Assembly (NCBI RefSeq): GCF_001653455.1
Contig: NZ_CP011486.1
Coordinates: forward strand, 1,240,001-1,304,000
Length of the DNA stretch: 64,000 bases
Source: Helicobacter pylori
GTDB taxonomy: Bacteria; Campylobacterota; Campylobacteria; Campylobacterales; Helicobacteraceae
Direction: 5' to 3'
Positions 29,437-39,551 of this stretch are shown here, in pieces (within the stretch, counting starts at the first letter, position 1; every line of letters starts with the position of its first letter). The notes below the pieces were generated by a model. The model was not told where the DNA came from. It saw only the letters and a list, made by a program, of their open reading frames with translations, and ran no database searches. A program made the translations under genes and the position numbers.

Positions 29437-30525
29437 ATGCCCCTTTCTTGCTTGCACCCTTTTGGCCCTTTTGAAACCCCTAACAAACCGGATTTAAACA
29501 ACCCTCTTTTAGATCCCCCTTCAAGCGATAAAATCTGCCTTTTAGGCCCGATGAAATCCGGTAAAACCACTTTCGCGCTCAAACTAGCAAAAAATTTTAA
29601 AAACCCTGTGTATATCAATTGCAACGACATGCGTTTGAATAAAAATATCTTAAGTTCTTGGCTTTTAAAATGGCATTTAGAAAAGAAAATGGACTCACTC
29701 ATTTTAGACAATGTGGATCGTTTGGATTTTAGCCTGCCAAAGCTTTCTCAAATCATTCTTATCCCTAGCCTTTTAAACCCTATCATACCGCCCGATTTTA
29801 GCCTGTGCTATGCGTTAGGGTTGAGTTTTAAAGAATACAGCCGCTTTTTCAAGCCCAACACCCCTAAAAGCACTCTGTTTAACCGCTTTTTAAAAGAGGG
29901 CAACGCTTTAGATGCACTTTTTATCGGAAATGAACCAGAAAAAATCCTAAAAAAACAAGAAAATATCAAATTGATCTTTCAAGCTTACGCCCCTTTAATG
30001 GCTAAAATCTGCGCGTATCAATCTAAATTCATGAGCGTTTTTTACCTTTATACGCAACTCAAAAAAGAGCTTAAAATTTCTAAAGACACCCTCTATAAAC
30101 TTTTACACACGCTAGAGCAACAACGAGTCCTTTTTTTAGTCCCCAGTTTTGAAAACCATAAAACCAAATTGTATTTGTGCGATTTCGCTTTGCCCTATAG
30201 CCTAACTTCTAGCCCATCGCTTTTAAATATTTTTGAAAACATGGTTTTTTTAGAGCTTTACAAGCAATTCCCCAACCACAAGCTTTACTCTCATGATAAC
30301 GGGATTTTCATTTTGCACAAAAACAACGCTAATCAGTTCGCCCTCATCGCCCACGCTTTCCCCACGCCCCATTTTTTAGAAAAACAGCTTTCATGGTGCA
30401 ATGAACATGGGTTTTTTAATATTATCGTCGTTTCCATCAACGCCCCCATTTTAGCGGATAATTCTTCTTACAAACACCTCAATTTTATTGATTTTTCTTT
30501 GGATATTCAATCTATTTTGGTATAA
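29437..30525 (+). CDS. AAA-type ATPase (AAA_14/DUF4143-like), conserved hypothetical
   Basis: The 362-residue protein has Walker A GPMKSGKTT (residues 37-45) and Walker B SLILDNVD (87-94), then a winged-helix-like region (FYLYTQLKKELKISKDTLYK, about 205-225) and a C-terminal part with FENMVFLELYKQFPNHKLYS. This order resembles the AAA_14 plus DUF4143 family of single-domain ATPases, which have a nuclease-like C-terminal fold. Function is not established. AAAAGGAAG precedes the ATG. It is divergent from the S10 operon. Confidence 0.75.
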   Translation: MPLSCLHPFGPFETPNKPDLNNPLLDPPSSDKICLLGPMKSGKTTFALKLAKNFKNPVYINCNDMRLNKNILSSWLLKWHLEKKMDSLILDNVDRLDFSLPKLSQIILIPSLLNPIIPPDFSLCYALGLSFKEYSRFFKPNTPKSTLFNRFLKEGNALDALFIGNEPEKILKKQENIKLIFQAYAPLMAKICAYQSKFMSVFYLYTQLKKELKISKDTLYKLLHTLEQQRVLFLVPSFENHKTKLYLCDFALPYSLTSSPSLLNIFENMVFLELYKQFPNHKLYSHDNGIFILHKNNANQFALIAHAFPTPHFLEKQLSWCNEHGFFNIIVVSINAPILADNSSYKHLNFIDFSLDIQSILV

Positions 30526-30531
30526 TAATTA

Positions 30532-30587
30532 TTATATACTTATATACTTATATACTTATATACTTATATACTTATATACTTATATAC
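30532..30587. repeat. Seven tandem copies of an 8-base repeat (TTATATAC)
   Basis: Seven perfect, uninterrupted TTATATAC units begin six bases after the ATPase stop and end about 158 bases before the next gene. The tract is rich in TATA-like hexamers. Copy-number change would shift spacing by eight bases and can be expected to vary between isolates by slippage. Confidence 0.95.
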
Positions 30588-30663
30588 TTATTATTACTCA
30601 TTTTTGCGAATTATTATTATATTTTTTATTTTTTCTTAAGCTAACCCACTATAAGCTATCCTA

Positions 30664-30711
30664 GTATTTCGTTTTTTTGAGAAATACCAACCTACCCTAA
30701 AAGCGTAGGGC
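30664..30711 (+). terminator. Tandem hairpins, second with U-rich tail
   Basis: GTATTTC/GAAATAC (30664-30670 and 30681-30687) is a perfect seven-pair stem around a T-rich loop. It is followed by CCCTA/TAGGG (30695-30699 and 30706-30710) and then CATTTTTAAT. The second fits a rho-independent terminator for the ATPase transcript. Alternatively both form the leader of the next gene, whose Shine-Dalgarno AAAGGAAG comes shortly after. Confidence 0.45.
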
Positions 30712-30745
30712 ATTTTTAATATTCTTTTGTAGAAAGGAAGCTATA

Positions 30746-31327
30746 ATGAACGCATTGAAGAAATTAAGTTTCTGCGCCTTTTTGTCCCTAAGCCTTTTCG
30801 CTCAAACAGCGCATGCCGAGAGTTTTCAAGACATCGCAGACTATCCTAGTTGGCTTAAAATCAATCTTTTTAAGCATGATAACTACCTCAATCAATACAT
30901 TGGTTCAGCTATTATCGTCAAAGAAAAAAACGATTTTTACTCCAATTACATCCTCTACGATGACAACTTGCCCCCTGAAAAAAACGCTGAAAAAATCGCT
31001 CTTTTAAGGGCTAAAATGAACGCTTACAGCACTTTAGAAAGCGTTCTCATCAATAAAAAAATGCGAAAACGCATCTATAGAGCCATGCAAGTTAAAAGTA
31101 ACGCTATCAACCATTTGTTCAGGCTTCTTAATTTTTTAGTGTCTAAATCCATTTTAGCCAAAAGGTATGTGGATCAAATCAACCATCGTGTGTATGTTAT
31201 GGTGCAATTCCCTTTCATTCAGCCTGAAGAATTGGTCACTTACTTTAAAAGGAAAAATGTTAATCTCACTCCAACGAGCGCCACTAATCTCAGCGCCATT
31301 CTCAACAAGGCGTTATTCCATATCTAA
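30746..31327 (+). CDS. Secreted conserved hypothetical protein
   Basis: The 193-residue protein has a classic signal peptide (about 1-24: [20 protein letters not shown], ending AHA). The mature part is basic and mixed alpha/beta, with [20 protein letters not shown] and a helical stretch rich in Lys/Arg ([20 protein letters not shown]). No catalytic motif was recognised. AAAGGAAG precedes the ATG. Its 3' end overlaps the convergent rnhB 3' end by 15 bases. Confidence 0.8.
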   Translation: MNALKKLSFCAFLSLSLFAQTAHAESFQDIADYPSWLKINLFKHDNYLNQYIGSAIIVKEKNDFYSNYILYDDNLPPEKNAEKIALLRAKMNAYSTLESVLINKKMRKRIYRAMQVKSNAINHLFRLLNFLVSKSILAKRYVDQINHRVYVMVQFPFIQPEELVTYFKRKNVNLTPTSATNLSAILNKALFHI

Positions 31328-31948
31328 TGGTTTAAAAAGCGAGCGGTTTTTAAGCGTGAAGCTATGCCTGTGAAAGGGCGTAGCCCCCAATTTGTTAATC
31401 GCTTCCATGTGTTTTTTAGTCCCGTACCCGCAATTCTTATCCCAGCCGTATTCCTTAAACAAGGCGTGCAATCCTAGCATTTCTTTATCTTTGGAAGTTT
31501 TTGCCAAAACAGACGCCATAGCGATTTGAGCGATTTTCTCATCGCCCTTAATGATCGTTTGCAGATCAGGATAGCGTTTGTTGAAGCCAAACGCCGTGTT
31601 GCCATCTATCTTTATTCCATTAGCTAAAGGGCTTAGCGTTTCTAAAATTTCTTGCACAGCGAGTTTCAAACACACCCCCAAGCTCAAGCGATCAATTGTA
31701 TCTGCGCTTTTTTTAATGATGCAAAATTCCACCTCACCATGCGATTTGATTTTATCTTCCAAGAAAAAACGCTTATTTGGGCTGAGCTTTTTGCTATCCT
31801 TAAGGCCCATTTTTAGAAAATCTAAGGCTGTTTTTTCATTACACACCACCCCAGCCACAAAAAGCGAACCGGCCAAACACCCCCTACCCGCTTCATCAAT
31901 GCCTAAAGTCATTGATGCGCAATCAAACCCATATAAATTTCTATCCAT
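31313..31948 (-). CDS. rnhB: Ribonuclease HII
   Basis: RNase HII removes ribonucleotides and RNA from RNA:DNA hybrids. The catalytic DEAGRG motif is present just inside the N-terminus ([19 protein letters not shown]), with [15 protein letters not shown], and later [16 protein letters not shown] and [10 protein letters not shown] used the ATG at 31948 (MDRNLYG) because GAGG precedes it and it overlaps the upstream gene's stop. The ATG at 31912 (MTLGIDEAG) is the more family-like start but has no visible ribosome site. Confidence 0.93.
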   Translation of the reverse strand: MDRNLYGFDCASMTLGIDEAGRGCLAGSLFVAGVVCNEKTALDFLKMGLKDSKKLSPNKRFFLEDKIKSHGEVEFCIIKKSADTIDRLSLGVCLKLAVQEILETLSPLANGIKIDGNTAFGFNKRYPDLQTIIKGDEKIAQIAMASVLAKTSKDKEMLGLHALFKEYGWDKNCGYGTKKHMEAINKLGATPFHRHSFTLKNRSLFKPLDME

Positions 31949-32192
31949 GTGCCTCATGCACTATCCTGTTTTCTCTTAGTTTCTTAATAAACTCTGTCAA
32001 TTCTTTTTCAAAGTTTTTCACGCTTTTTCTATCGCTTGGTGATGAGGGGATAGTCAAAAAATACCCCCTACCAATTAGCTTGGCATGCTTACCTCCAGAT
32101 TCCAAATAAAGATTCAAATCTTTATTGTCATGCAATGCCTCTTTTAAGATCTTACGAATCTCTTTGCAGTTAGTGGCTTTTTCAGGATTCAT
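31941..32192 (-). CDS. HicA-like dsRBD-fold small protein (no HicB seen)
   Basis: From the ATG at 32192 the protein has 83 residues. [20 protein letters not shown] (about 33-52), followed by [20 protein letters not shown], resembles HicA-type mRNA-interferase-fold proteins, in which a Gly-x-His turn (here H36) and a TIP strand are typical. No HicB antitoxin is adjacent; the neighbours are rnhB (coupled, eight-base overlap) and fumC. It could be a housekeeping HicA-fold RNA binder instead of a toxin. An upstream TTG start overlapping fumC is possible. Confidence 0.6.
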   Translation of the reverse strand: MNPEKATNCKEIRKILKEALHDNKDLNLYLESGGKHAKLIGRGYFLTIPSSPSDRKSVKNFEKELTEFIKKLRENRIVHEAHG

Positions 32193-32214
32193 CTCACGCA
32201 CCCACCCAAGGTTT

Positions 32215-33606
32215 TCAAACCTTAGGCCCAATCATTTTTTCAGGCACTACGAATTTGTCAAAATCTTCAGCGCTCAACAGCTTCAATTCCACCGCGCTTT
32301 CTTTTAAAGAAATGCCTTTTTTGTGGGCGTTTTTAGCGATTTTAGCGGCGTTTTCATAGCCTACATGCGGGTTGAGAGCGGTTACTAGCATTAAAGAATG
32401 GTGCAAGTAATAATCAATTTTTTCTCTGTTGGGTTCAATGCCGCTCGCGCAATGGGCATTAAAGCTTTCCATGCTATCGCTCAACAGCCTTAAACTTTGC
32501 AAGAAATTATAAATAATCACCGGCTTGAACACATTCAATTCAAAATTACCCTGACTGGCCGCTATGCCAATAGCGGTATCATTCCCCATCACTTGCACGG
32601 CTACCATTGTCATCGCTTCGCATTGCGTGGGGTTGACTTTACCGGGCATAATAGAACTACCCGGCTCGTTTTCAGGGATATTCAGCTCGCCCAAACCACA
32701 GCGCGGCCCACTCGCAAGCCATCTAATATCGTTAGCGATTTTCATCAAATTCGCCGCTAAAGCTTTAAAAGCCCCATGCGCATAAGCGATAGCGTCATGG
32801 CTAGTGAGTGCATGGAATTTATTAGGCGCAGAAATGAATTTCACCCCACTCAACTGGCTCAATTCTTCAGCCACTTTTTCGCCTAGTTCTTTATGAGCGT
32901 TTAGCCCGGTGCCTACGGCAGTCCCGCCTATGGCTAATTCCCTTAAATGCTCCAAACTCTCTAAAATTTGTTGTTTGGAATGCTCTAGCATGCTTGCATA
33001 GCCGCTAAATTCTTGCCCCAAAGTTAAAGGCGTGGCGTCTTGCAAATGCGTGCGCCCGATTTTGACAATCTCTTTAAATTGTTGGCTTTTTTCTTTAAAG
33101 GTTTTTAACAGATTTTCCAAACTAGGGAGCAATTTGCGCGTGATTTCTAACGCGCTCACAATGTGCATTGCAGTAGGGAAAGTGTCGTTAGAGCTTTGAG
33201 ACATGTTCACATCATCGTTAGGGTGGATGAGTTTTTTCTCTCTAAAATTGCCCCCTAAAATTTCGGTGGCCTTATTGGCAATGACTTCATTGAGGTTCAT
33301 GTTTGTTTGAGTCCCGCTCCCTGTTTGCCATATTGCCAACGGAAACTCACCGCACAACTCGCCTTTTAAAATGCAATCGCACGCCTTGATAATGGCTTGC
33401 GATTTTTCTAGGCTCAATTTCCCTAACTTGTGGTTGACAACCGCTAAACTTCTTTTAAGCTTTGCAAACGCGCCAATGAGTTCTTTAGGCATTTTTTCAG
33501 TGCCGATTTTAAAGTTTTCAAAACTGCGTTGCGTTTGAGCCCCCCAGTATTTGCTGTCATCTACTTGAATTTCGCCCATCGTGTCATGTTCGATTCTAAA
33601 TTGCAT
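32215..33606 (-). CDS. fumC: Fumarate hydratase class II
   Basis: FumC interconverts fumarate and malate in the cytoplasm. The 463-residue protein belongs to the aspartase/fumarase superfamily. It has the signature [15 protein letters not shown] (with the catalytic Ser), the TQTNMN motif [16 protein letters not shown], and [14 protein letters not shown]. In this organism it works in the branched, largely reductive half of the citric-acid pathway. A coupled tail of small genes (HicA-like, rnhB) follows. Confidence 0.97.
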   Translation of the reverse strand: MQFRIEHDTMGEIQVDDSKYWGAQTQRSFENFKIGTEKMPKELIGAFAKLKRSLAVVNHKLGKLSLEKSQAIIKACDCILKGELCGEFPLAIWQTGSGTQTNMNLNEVIANKATEILGGNFREKKLIHPNDDVNMSQSSNDTFPTAMHIVSALEITRKLLPSLENLLKTFKEKSQQFKEIVKIGRTHLQDATPLTLGQEFSGYASMLEHSKQQILESLEHLRELAIGGTAVGTGLNAHKELGEKVAEELSQLSGVKFISAPNKFHALTSHDAIAYAHGAFKALAANLMKIANDIRWLASGPRCGLGELNIPENEPGSSIMPGKVNPTQCEAMTMVAVQVMGNDTAIGIAASQGNFELNVFKPVIIYNFLQSLRLLSDSMESFNAHCASGIEPNREKIDYYLHHSLMLVTALNPHVGYENAAKIAKNAHKKGISLKESAVELKLLSAEDFDKFVVPEKMIGPKV

Positions 33607-33791
33607 ATTAATCCTTTGAAATTTGATTTTAAAACCTTAAAAAAATAGCATAAACTCCTATACCTTCTACTTAAAAACGCTAATTTTTTCATTTCTTTAA
33701 AAAAACCATTTCCACAATTTTTACACAAAAGAGGGTTATCATTCTTTCGCAACAAGGATTTTCTTGTTATCTTATTGTAAAGGTCAAAACG

Positions 33792-34169
33792 ATGAAAAAA
33801 TTAGGCGCTTTATTGTTAGCGGGCATGTTGGGGGTTATGAGTTTAAACGCATGGGAGCAAACCCTAAAAGCCAATGATTTGGAAGTGAAAATCAAATCCG
33901 TGGGTAACCCCATTAAAGGCGATAATACTTTTATTCTTAGCCCTACCCTAAAGGGTAAAGCTTTAGAAAAAGCTATCGTTAGGGTGCAGTTTATGATGCC
34001 TGAAATGCCTGGCATGCCAGCGATGAAAGAAATGGCGCAAGTGAATGAAAAAAACGGCATTTATGAAGCCAAAACCAATCTTTCTATGAACGGGACATGG
34101 CAGGTTAGGGTGGATATTAAATCTAAAGAGGGTCAAGTTTATCGCGCTAAAACTAGCCTGGATTTATAA
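33792..34169 (+). CDS. crdA: Copper resistance determinant CrdA (FixH/YtkA-like)
   Basis: The 125-residue secreted protein has a signal peptide (about 1-20, ending LNA) and one YtkA/FixH-type beta domain. The Met/Pro-rich segment VQFMMPEMPGMPAMKEMAQV (about 72-91) is a probable Cu(I)-binding site. CrdA is a copper-inducible periplasmic protein in H. pylori; known regulation is by the CrdRS two-component system, encoded elsewhere. It opens the crdA-crdB-czcB-czcA operon, four bases before crdB. Confidence 0.9.
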   Translation: MKKLGALLLAGMLGVMSLNAWEQTLKANDLEVKIKSVGNPIKGDNTFILSPTLKGKALEKAIVRVQFMMPEMPGMPAMKEMAQVNEKNGIYEAKTNLSMNGTWQVRVDIKSKEGQVYRAKTSLDL

Positions 34170-34173
34170 GGGC

Positions 34174-35412
34174 ATGCTATCTTTTATAAGTGCATTCTAT
34201 AAAAGGGGCGTTTCAATACGCCTTTTAACAGCTTTGTTACTGCTTGTTGGTTTGGGTTTGGCTAAAGATTTAGAGATCCAATCTTTTGTAGCTAAATACC
34301 TTTCTAAAAATCAAAAAATACAAGCCTTGCAAGAGCAAATTGACGCTTTAAGTTCTCAAGCTAAAGTGGTCAGCAAATGGGATAACCCTATTTTGTATTT
34401 AGGCTATAACAACGCTAATGTGAGCGACTTTTTCAGGCTGGATAGCACCTTAATGCAAAACATGAGCTTGGGCCTGTCTCAAAAAGTGGATTTAAATGGT
34501 AAAAGACTCACGCAATCTAAAATGATTGACTTAGAAAAACAAAAAAAGATCTTAGAACTTAAAAAAACCAAGCAGCAATTAGCGATCAATTTAATGATAA
34601 GCGGCATTGAAAATTATAAAAATCAAAAAGAAATAGAGCTTTTAAACGCAGCGATTAAAAATTTAGAAAACACCCTTTATACAGCCAACCATTCCAGTTC
34701 ACCCAACTTGATAGCGATCGCTAAATTAGAAATTTTAAAATCGCAATTAGAAATCAAAAAAAACAATTTAGAAGAGGCCCTATCTAGCAGCCATTATTCT
34801 ATGGGTGAATTGACTTTTAAAGAAAACGAGCTTTTGAGCATTGCCCCAAAAAATGTTGAATTAAACAAAGAGCAAGAGCTCCATCAAATTAGCGCCACCA
34901 ATTACGATATTGCAATCGCTAGGCTTGATGAAGAAAAATCGCAAAAAGACATCACCCTAGCCAAAAAAAGCTTTTTAGAAGACGTGAATGTTACTGGGGT
35001 GTATTATTTCCGCTCCAAACAATATTATAACTATGACATGTTTAGCATCGCTTTGTCTATCCCCTTGCCTATTTATGGCAAGCAAGCCAAATTAGTGGAA
35101 CAAAAGAAAAAAGAAAGTTTAGCGTTTAAAAGCGAAGTAAAAAACACCAAAAACAAAACGCACCACCTGGCCCTAAAACTCCTTAAAAAGTTAGAAACCT
35201 TGCAAAAAAACCTAGAAGCCCTTAATAAAATTGTAGGGCAAAATGAAAAAATCGCGCAAATTTATGCGCTTGATTTGAAATCTAGCGGCGATTACAACGC
35301 TTATTACAACGCCTTTAACGACAAAATCAACATTCAAATCACCCAACTTGAAACCTTAAGCGCTCTCAATAGCGCTTATTTGTCCTTACAAAACCTTAAA
35401 GGATTGGAATGA
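34174..35412 (+). CDS. crdB: Outer-membrane efflux protein CrdB (TolC-like)
   Basis: The 412-residue protein has an N-terminal signal segment (about 10-30) and the long coiled helices of the outer-membrane-factor family (QIDALSSQAKVVSKWDNPIL, LSQKVDLNGKRLTQSK). A typical beta-strand motif SIALSIPLPIYGK is present. It should form the outer-membrane exit of a CusCBA-type copper pump. It overlaps the membrane-fusion gene by four bases. Confidence 0.92.
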   Translation: MLSFISAFYKRGVSIRLLTALLLLVGLGLAKDLEIQSFVAKYLSKNQKIQALQEQIDALSSQAKVVSKWDNPILYLGYNNANVSDFFRLDSTLMQNMSLGLSQKVDLNGKRLTQSKMIDLEKQKKILELKKTKQQLAINLMISGIENYKNQKEIELLNAAIKNLENTLYTANHSSSPNLIAIAKLEILKSQLEIKKNNLEEALSSSHYSMGELTFKENELLSIAPKNVELNKEQELHQISATNYDIAIARLDEEKSQKDITLAKKSFLEDVNVTGVYYFRSKQYYNYDMFSIALSIPLPIYGKQAKLVEQKKKESLAFKSEVKNTKNKTHHLALKLLKKLETLQKNLEALNKIVGQNEKIAQIYALDLKSSGDYNAYYNAFNDKINIQITQLETLSALNSAYLSLQNLKGLE

Positions 35413-36404
35413 AACGGCTTTTATTTTTAGGATTGATTCTTTTTAGCCCCTTATGCGCTAATACTCAAAAGACAAAAGAAGTTAAAAGCCAAACCCGTTT
35501 TCATTTTTCCACCACTAAAGTCATAGAAAAAGAATTCGCTCAAAGCCGACGCTATTATGCGCTTTTAGAGCCCAATGAAGCGCTGATTTTTTCTCAAACC
35601 CTGCGTTTTGATGGCTATGTAGAAAAGCTTTATGCAAATAAAACCTATACCCCCATTAAAAAGGGCGATAGATTATTGAGCGTGTATTCCCCTGAATTAG
35701 TGAGCGTCCAAAGCGAGCTATTATCGTCATTGAAATTCAACCAACAAGTGGGAGCGATCAAAGAAAAATTAAAACTACTAGGGTTAGAAAACTCTAGCAT
35801 TGAAAAAATCATCAGCGCCCATAAAGTCCAAAACACCATAGACATTCATTCTCGTTTCAATGGCGTTATTTTTAAAAAAAGCCCGGATTTAAATGAAGGG
35901 AGCTTTATTAAAAAAGGGCAGGAACTTTTTCAGATCATAGATTTAAGCCAATTGTGGGCGGTGGCTAAAGTCAATCAAGAAGATTTAGAGTTTTTAAAAA
36001 ACACGCATAAAGCGATCTTGTTTGTAGAAGGGATTAAAGGAAAGCAAGAAATCGCACTTGAAAACATTAACCCTATCATAAACCCCCAAGACAAAATGCT
36101 AGAAGCGCGCTTCACTGTGCCTAATCTTAAATGGCTTTATTACCCTAATATGTTCGCTCAAGTAGAAATCTTTCAAAAACCCCAAAAAATGAAGATCTTA
36201 CCTAAAGAAGCGGTTTTGATTAAGGGGGGGAAAGCTATCGTGTTTAAAAAAGATGATTTTGGTTTAATCCCCCTAGAAATTAAAGCCGTTCGCTTGAGCG
36301 ATGGGAGTTATGAAATTTTAGAGGGTTTAGAGGTGGGTGAAGAAGTCGCTAATAACGCTTTATTCGTGCTAGACGCTGACGCTCAAAACAATGGGGATTA
36401 TTAA
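35409..36404 (+). CDS. czcB: Periplasmic membrane-fusion protein of RND metal efflux
   Basis: The 331-residue protein has a signal peptide (MKRLLFLGLILFSPLCA) and the adaptor-domain order of CusB-like proteins. A beta-barrel/lipoyl half (FDGYVEKLYANKTYTPIKKG), a helical hairpin (about 95-125), the second lipoyl half (FNGVIFKKSPDLNEGSFIKK), then LWAVAKVNQEDL are visible. It links the RND pump to CrdB. It is two bases upstream of the pump gene. Confidence 0.92.
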   Translation: MKRLLFLGLILFSPLCANTQKTKEVKSQTRFHFSTTKVIEKEFAQSRRYYALLEPNEALIFSQTLRFDGYVEKLYANKTYTPIKKGDRLLSVYSPELVSVQSELLSSLKFNQQVGAIKEKLKLLGLENSSIEKIISAHKVQNTIDIHSRFNGVIFKKSPDLNEGSFIKKGQELFQIIDLSQLWAVAKVNQEDLEFLKNTHKAILFVEGIKGKQEIALENINPIINPQDKMLEARFTVPNLKWLYYPNMFAQVEIFQKPQKMKILPKEAVLIKGGKAIVFKKDDFGLIPLEIKAVRLSDGSYEILEGLEVGEEVANNALFVLDADAQNNGDY

Positions 36405-36406
36405 AA

Positions 36407-39400
36407 ATGATAGAAAAAATCATTGATTTAAGCGTTAAAAACAAGCTCATTACCGCTTTAATCACTCTGCTTATTTTTTTAGCCTCTTTGTGGGCGATAA
36501 AAAGCGTTCGTTTGGACGCTTTGCCGGATTTAAGCCCGGCTCAAGTGGTCGTGCAAATCACTTACCCCAATCAAAGCCCTAAAATCGTGCAAGAGCAGGT
36601 TACTTATCCGCTAGTTTCTACTTTTATGAGTATCGCTGATATTGACACGGTTAGGGGGATTTCTAGCTATGAAAGCGGTTTGATTTACATCATTTTTAAA
36701 GACGGCGTCAATTTGTATTGGGCTAGAGACAGGGTTTTAGAACAATTAAACCGAGTGAATAACCTCCCCAAAGACGCTAAAGTGGAAATAGGGAGCGATT
36801 CCACTTCTATTGGTTGGGCGTATCAATACGCTCTGTCTAGCGATAGCAAGAATTTAAGCGATTTGAAAGTCTTGCAAGATTTTTATTACCGCTATGCGCT
36901 TTTAGGGGTTGATGGGGTGAGTGAGGTTGCGAGCGTGGGGGGCTTTGTGAAAGATTATGAAATCACGCTTAACAACGATTCTCTAATCCGCTATAACTTG
37001 AGTTTGGAGCAAGTCGCTAACGCGATTAAAAATTCCAATAACGATACCGGTGGGGGTATTATTTTAGAAAACGGGTTTGAAAAAATTGTGCGATCGCATG
37101 GGTATATCCAATCTTTGAAAGATCTAGAAGAAATTGTGCTTAAAAAAGAAGGGGCTATCCCTTTAAAAATCAAAGATATAGCCAGCGTTAGGCTAGTTCC
37201 AAAACCACGCAGAGGAGCTGCTAATCTTAATGGCAATAAGGAAGTGGTGGGGGGGATTGTGATGGTGCGCTATCACGCTGACACTTATAAAGTCCTTAAA
37301 GCCATTAAAGAAAAAATCGCCACCTTACAAGCGAGCAACCCTGATGTGAAAATCACAAGCGTGTATGACAGGAGCGAATTGATTGAAAAAGGCATTGACA
37401 ATTTGATCCACACGCTCATAGAAGAAAGTGCAATCGTGTTAGTCATCATTGCGATTTTTTTGTTGCATTTCAGGAGCGCGTTAGTGGTCATTATCACTCT
37501 GCCTTTAAGCGTGTGCATTAGTTTCTTGCTCATGCGTTATTTCAATATTGAAGCGAGCATCATGAGTTTAGGGGGCATTGCGATCGCTATAGGGGCGATG
37601 GTGGATGCAGCGATTGTGATGGTAGAAAACGCTCACAAGCATTTGCAACACATTGACATGAAAGACGATATTCAAAGGGTTAATGGCATTATAGAAGGGG
37701 TTAAGCATGTGGGAGGGGCGATATTTTTTGCTTTAATGATTATCGTGGTTTCTTTCTTGCCAATTTTTGCACTCACCGGTCAAGAAGAAAAGCTTTTTGC
37801 CCCTTTAGCTTACACCAAAACCTTTGCCATGCTAGTAGGAGCGCTACTCTCTATCACCATAGTCCCTATTTTAATGGTATGGCTCATTAAAGGGCGGATC
37901 TTAGAAGAGTCTAAAAACCCCATTAACGCTTTTTTCATTAAAATTTATGGCGCGAGCTTGAAGGTTGTGCTTAAGTTTAGATACGCTTTTTTAATAGCGA
38001 GCGTTGTGGGTTTAGGGGGCTTGTATGTATCGTATCAAAAACTTAACTGGGAATTTATCCCCCAAATCAATGAAGGGGTAATCATGTATATGCCCGTAAC
38101 GCTTAATGGCGTGGGCATTGATACCGCTTTAGAATATTTGAAAAAAAGCAATAGCGCTATCAAGCAATTGGATTTTGTCAAACAGGTTTTTGGTAAAGTG
38201 GGGCGCGCTAACACCAGCACCGATGCGGCCGGTTTAGCCATGATAGAAACCTACATTGAATTAAAGCCACAAAACGAATGGAAAGAAAAGCTCAGTTACA
38301 AAGAAGTTAGGGATAAATTAGAAAAAACCTTGCAATTAAAAGGCTTGACCAACTCATGGACTTACCCCATTCGTGGGAGGACAGACATGCTCTTAACGGG
38401 CATTAGAACGCCCTTAGGCATCAAGCTCTATGGCAATGATACGGATAAATTGCAAGAATTAGCGATCCTTATGGAGCAACAGCTCAAAACCCTAAAAGAG
38501 AGTTTGTCCGTTTTTGCAGAGCGTTCTAATAATGGCTACTACATCACGCTGGATTTGAATGATGAAAATCTAGCCCGTTATGGCATCAATAAAAACGCTG
38601 TGTTAGATACGATTAAATTCGCTTTAGGCGGGGCCACGCTCACTACCATGATTAAGGGCGTAGAAAGCTACCCTATCTCTTTACGCTTAGAAGATACAGA
38701 AAGAGATAGCATTGAAAAATTAAAAAACCTCTACATCAAAACCGCTTACAATTACTTGCCCTTAAGAGAATTGGCCCATGCGTATTACGACAATTCGCCG
38801 GCGGTGTTGAAAAGCGAAAAGGGTTTGAACGTGAATTTTATTTATATTGTGCCTCAAAATGGTATAAGTTCTGATACTTACAGACAACTCGCCACAAAAG
38901 CGCTAGAAAAAATCCAATTGCCTAGCGGGTATTATTATGAATTTAGCGGCGAAAGCCATTATTTAGAAGAGGCGTTTAAAACCTTACAATACATCGTGCC
39001 GGTGAGCGTGTTTATCATTTTTATTTTAATCGTCTTTGCTTTAAAGAATTTCACTAATTCCTTGCTATGCTTTTTCACTCTGCCGTTTGCGTTTTTGGGA
39101 GGGTTGATATTCATGAATCTCATGGGCTTTAACATGAGCGTAGCGGCGTTAGTGGGCTTTTTAGCCCTTTTAGGGGTAGCGAGCGAAACGGCTATTGTGA
39201 TGATCATCTATTTAGAAGATGCATTTCAAAAATTCATTAAAACCCCTTTAAAAGAGCAAAACAGCGCCGCTTTAAAAGAAGCCATCATGCATGGGGCGGT
39301 GCTTAGGGTAAGGCCCAAGCTTATGACTTTTTTCAGCATTCTAGCTTCACTCATTCCTATCATGTATAGCCATGGCACGGGTAGCGAGATCATGAAATCC

Positions 39401-39505
39401 ATTGCCGCACCCATGCTAGGGGGCATGATAAGCAGCGTTATATTGACGCTTTTTATTATCCCTACGGCGTATTTTGTGATCAAGAACGCTAAAATTAAGG
39501 GTTAA
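36407..39505 (+). CDS. czcA: RND-family heavy-metal efflux pump (CusA/CzcA-like)
   Basis: This 1032-residue inner-membrane proton antiporter has twelve membrane helices in the usual 1+5+1+5 arrangement. The HME-RND signature GAIAMVDAAIVMVEN-type motif (GAMVDAAIVMVENAHKHLQH) lies near residue 400. The N-terminal LPDLSPAQVVVQITYPNQSP is typical of the heavy-metal subfamily. With crdA/crdB it gives copper efflux; specificity for other metals is not decided by sequence. A G7 run at 37249 is in frame and short. Confidence 0.94.
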   Translation: MIEKIIDLSVKNKLITALITLLIFLASLWAIKSVRLDALPDLSPAQVVVQITYPNQSPKIVQEQVTYPLVSTFMSIADIDTVRGISSYESGLIYIIFKDGVNLYWARDRVLEQLNRVNNLPKDAKVEIGSDSTSIGWAYQYALSSDSKNLSDLKVLQDFYYRYALLGVDGVSEVASVGGFVKDYEITLNNDSLIRYNLSLEQVANAIKNSNNDTGGGIILENGFEKIVRSHGYIQSLKDLEEIVLKKEGAIPLKIKDIASVRLVPKPRRGAANLNGNKEVVGGIVMVRYHADTYKVLKAIKEKIATLQASNPDVKITSVYDRSELIEKGIDNLIHTLIEESAIVLVIIAIFLLHFRSALVVIITLPLSVCISFLLMRYFNIEASIMSLGGIAIAIGAMVDAAIVMVENAHKHLQHIDMKDDIQRVNGIIEGVKHVGGAIFFALMIIVVSFLPIFALTGQEEKLFAPLAYTKTFAMLVGALLSITIVPILMVWLIKGRILEESKNPINAFFIKIYGASLKVVLKFRYAFLIASVVGLGGLYVSYQKLNWEFIPQINEGVIMYMPVTLNGVGIDTALEYLKKSNSAIKQLDFVKQVFGKVGRANTSTDAAGLAMIETYIELKPQNEWKEKLSYKEVRDKLEKTLQLKGLTNSWTYPIRGRTDMLLTGIRTPLGIKLYGNDTDKLQELAILMEQQLKTLKESLSVFAERSNNGYYITLDLNDENLARYGINKNAVLDTIKFALGGATLTTMIKGVESYPISLRLEDTERDSIEKLKNLYIKTAYNYLPLRELAHAYYDNSPAVLKSEKGLNVNFIYIVPQNGISSDTYRQLATKALEKIQLPSGYYYEFSGESHYLEEAFKTLQYIVPVSVFIIFILIVFALKNFTNSLLCFFTLPFAFLGGLIFMNLMGFNMSVAALVGFLALLGVASETAIVMIIYLEDAFQKFIKTPLKEQNSAALKEAIMHGAVLRVRPKLMTFFSILASLIPIMYSHGTGSEIMKSIAAPMLGGMISSVILTLFIIPTAYFVIKNAKIKG

Positions 39506-39551
39506 AATTATTCTTAATCTTTTTAGGGTTTAACCTCAAATAACAATCGTA

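Noticed and set aside
30532-30587. CRISPR-like array
   Set aside because: The repeats are 8 bases, contiguous and without spacers; it is a microsatellite.
37249-37255. G7 run in czcA as a phase-variation tract
   Set aside because: It is short, in frame and encodes ordinary family sequence; typical variable tracts are longer.
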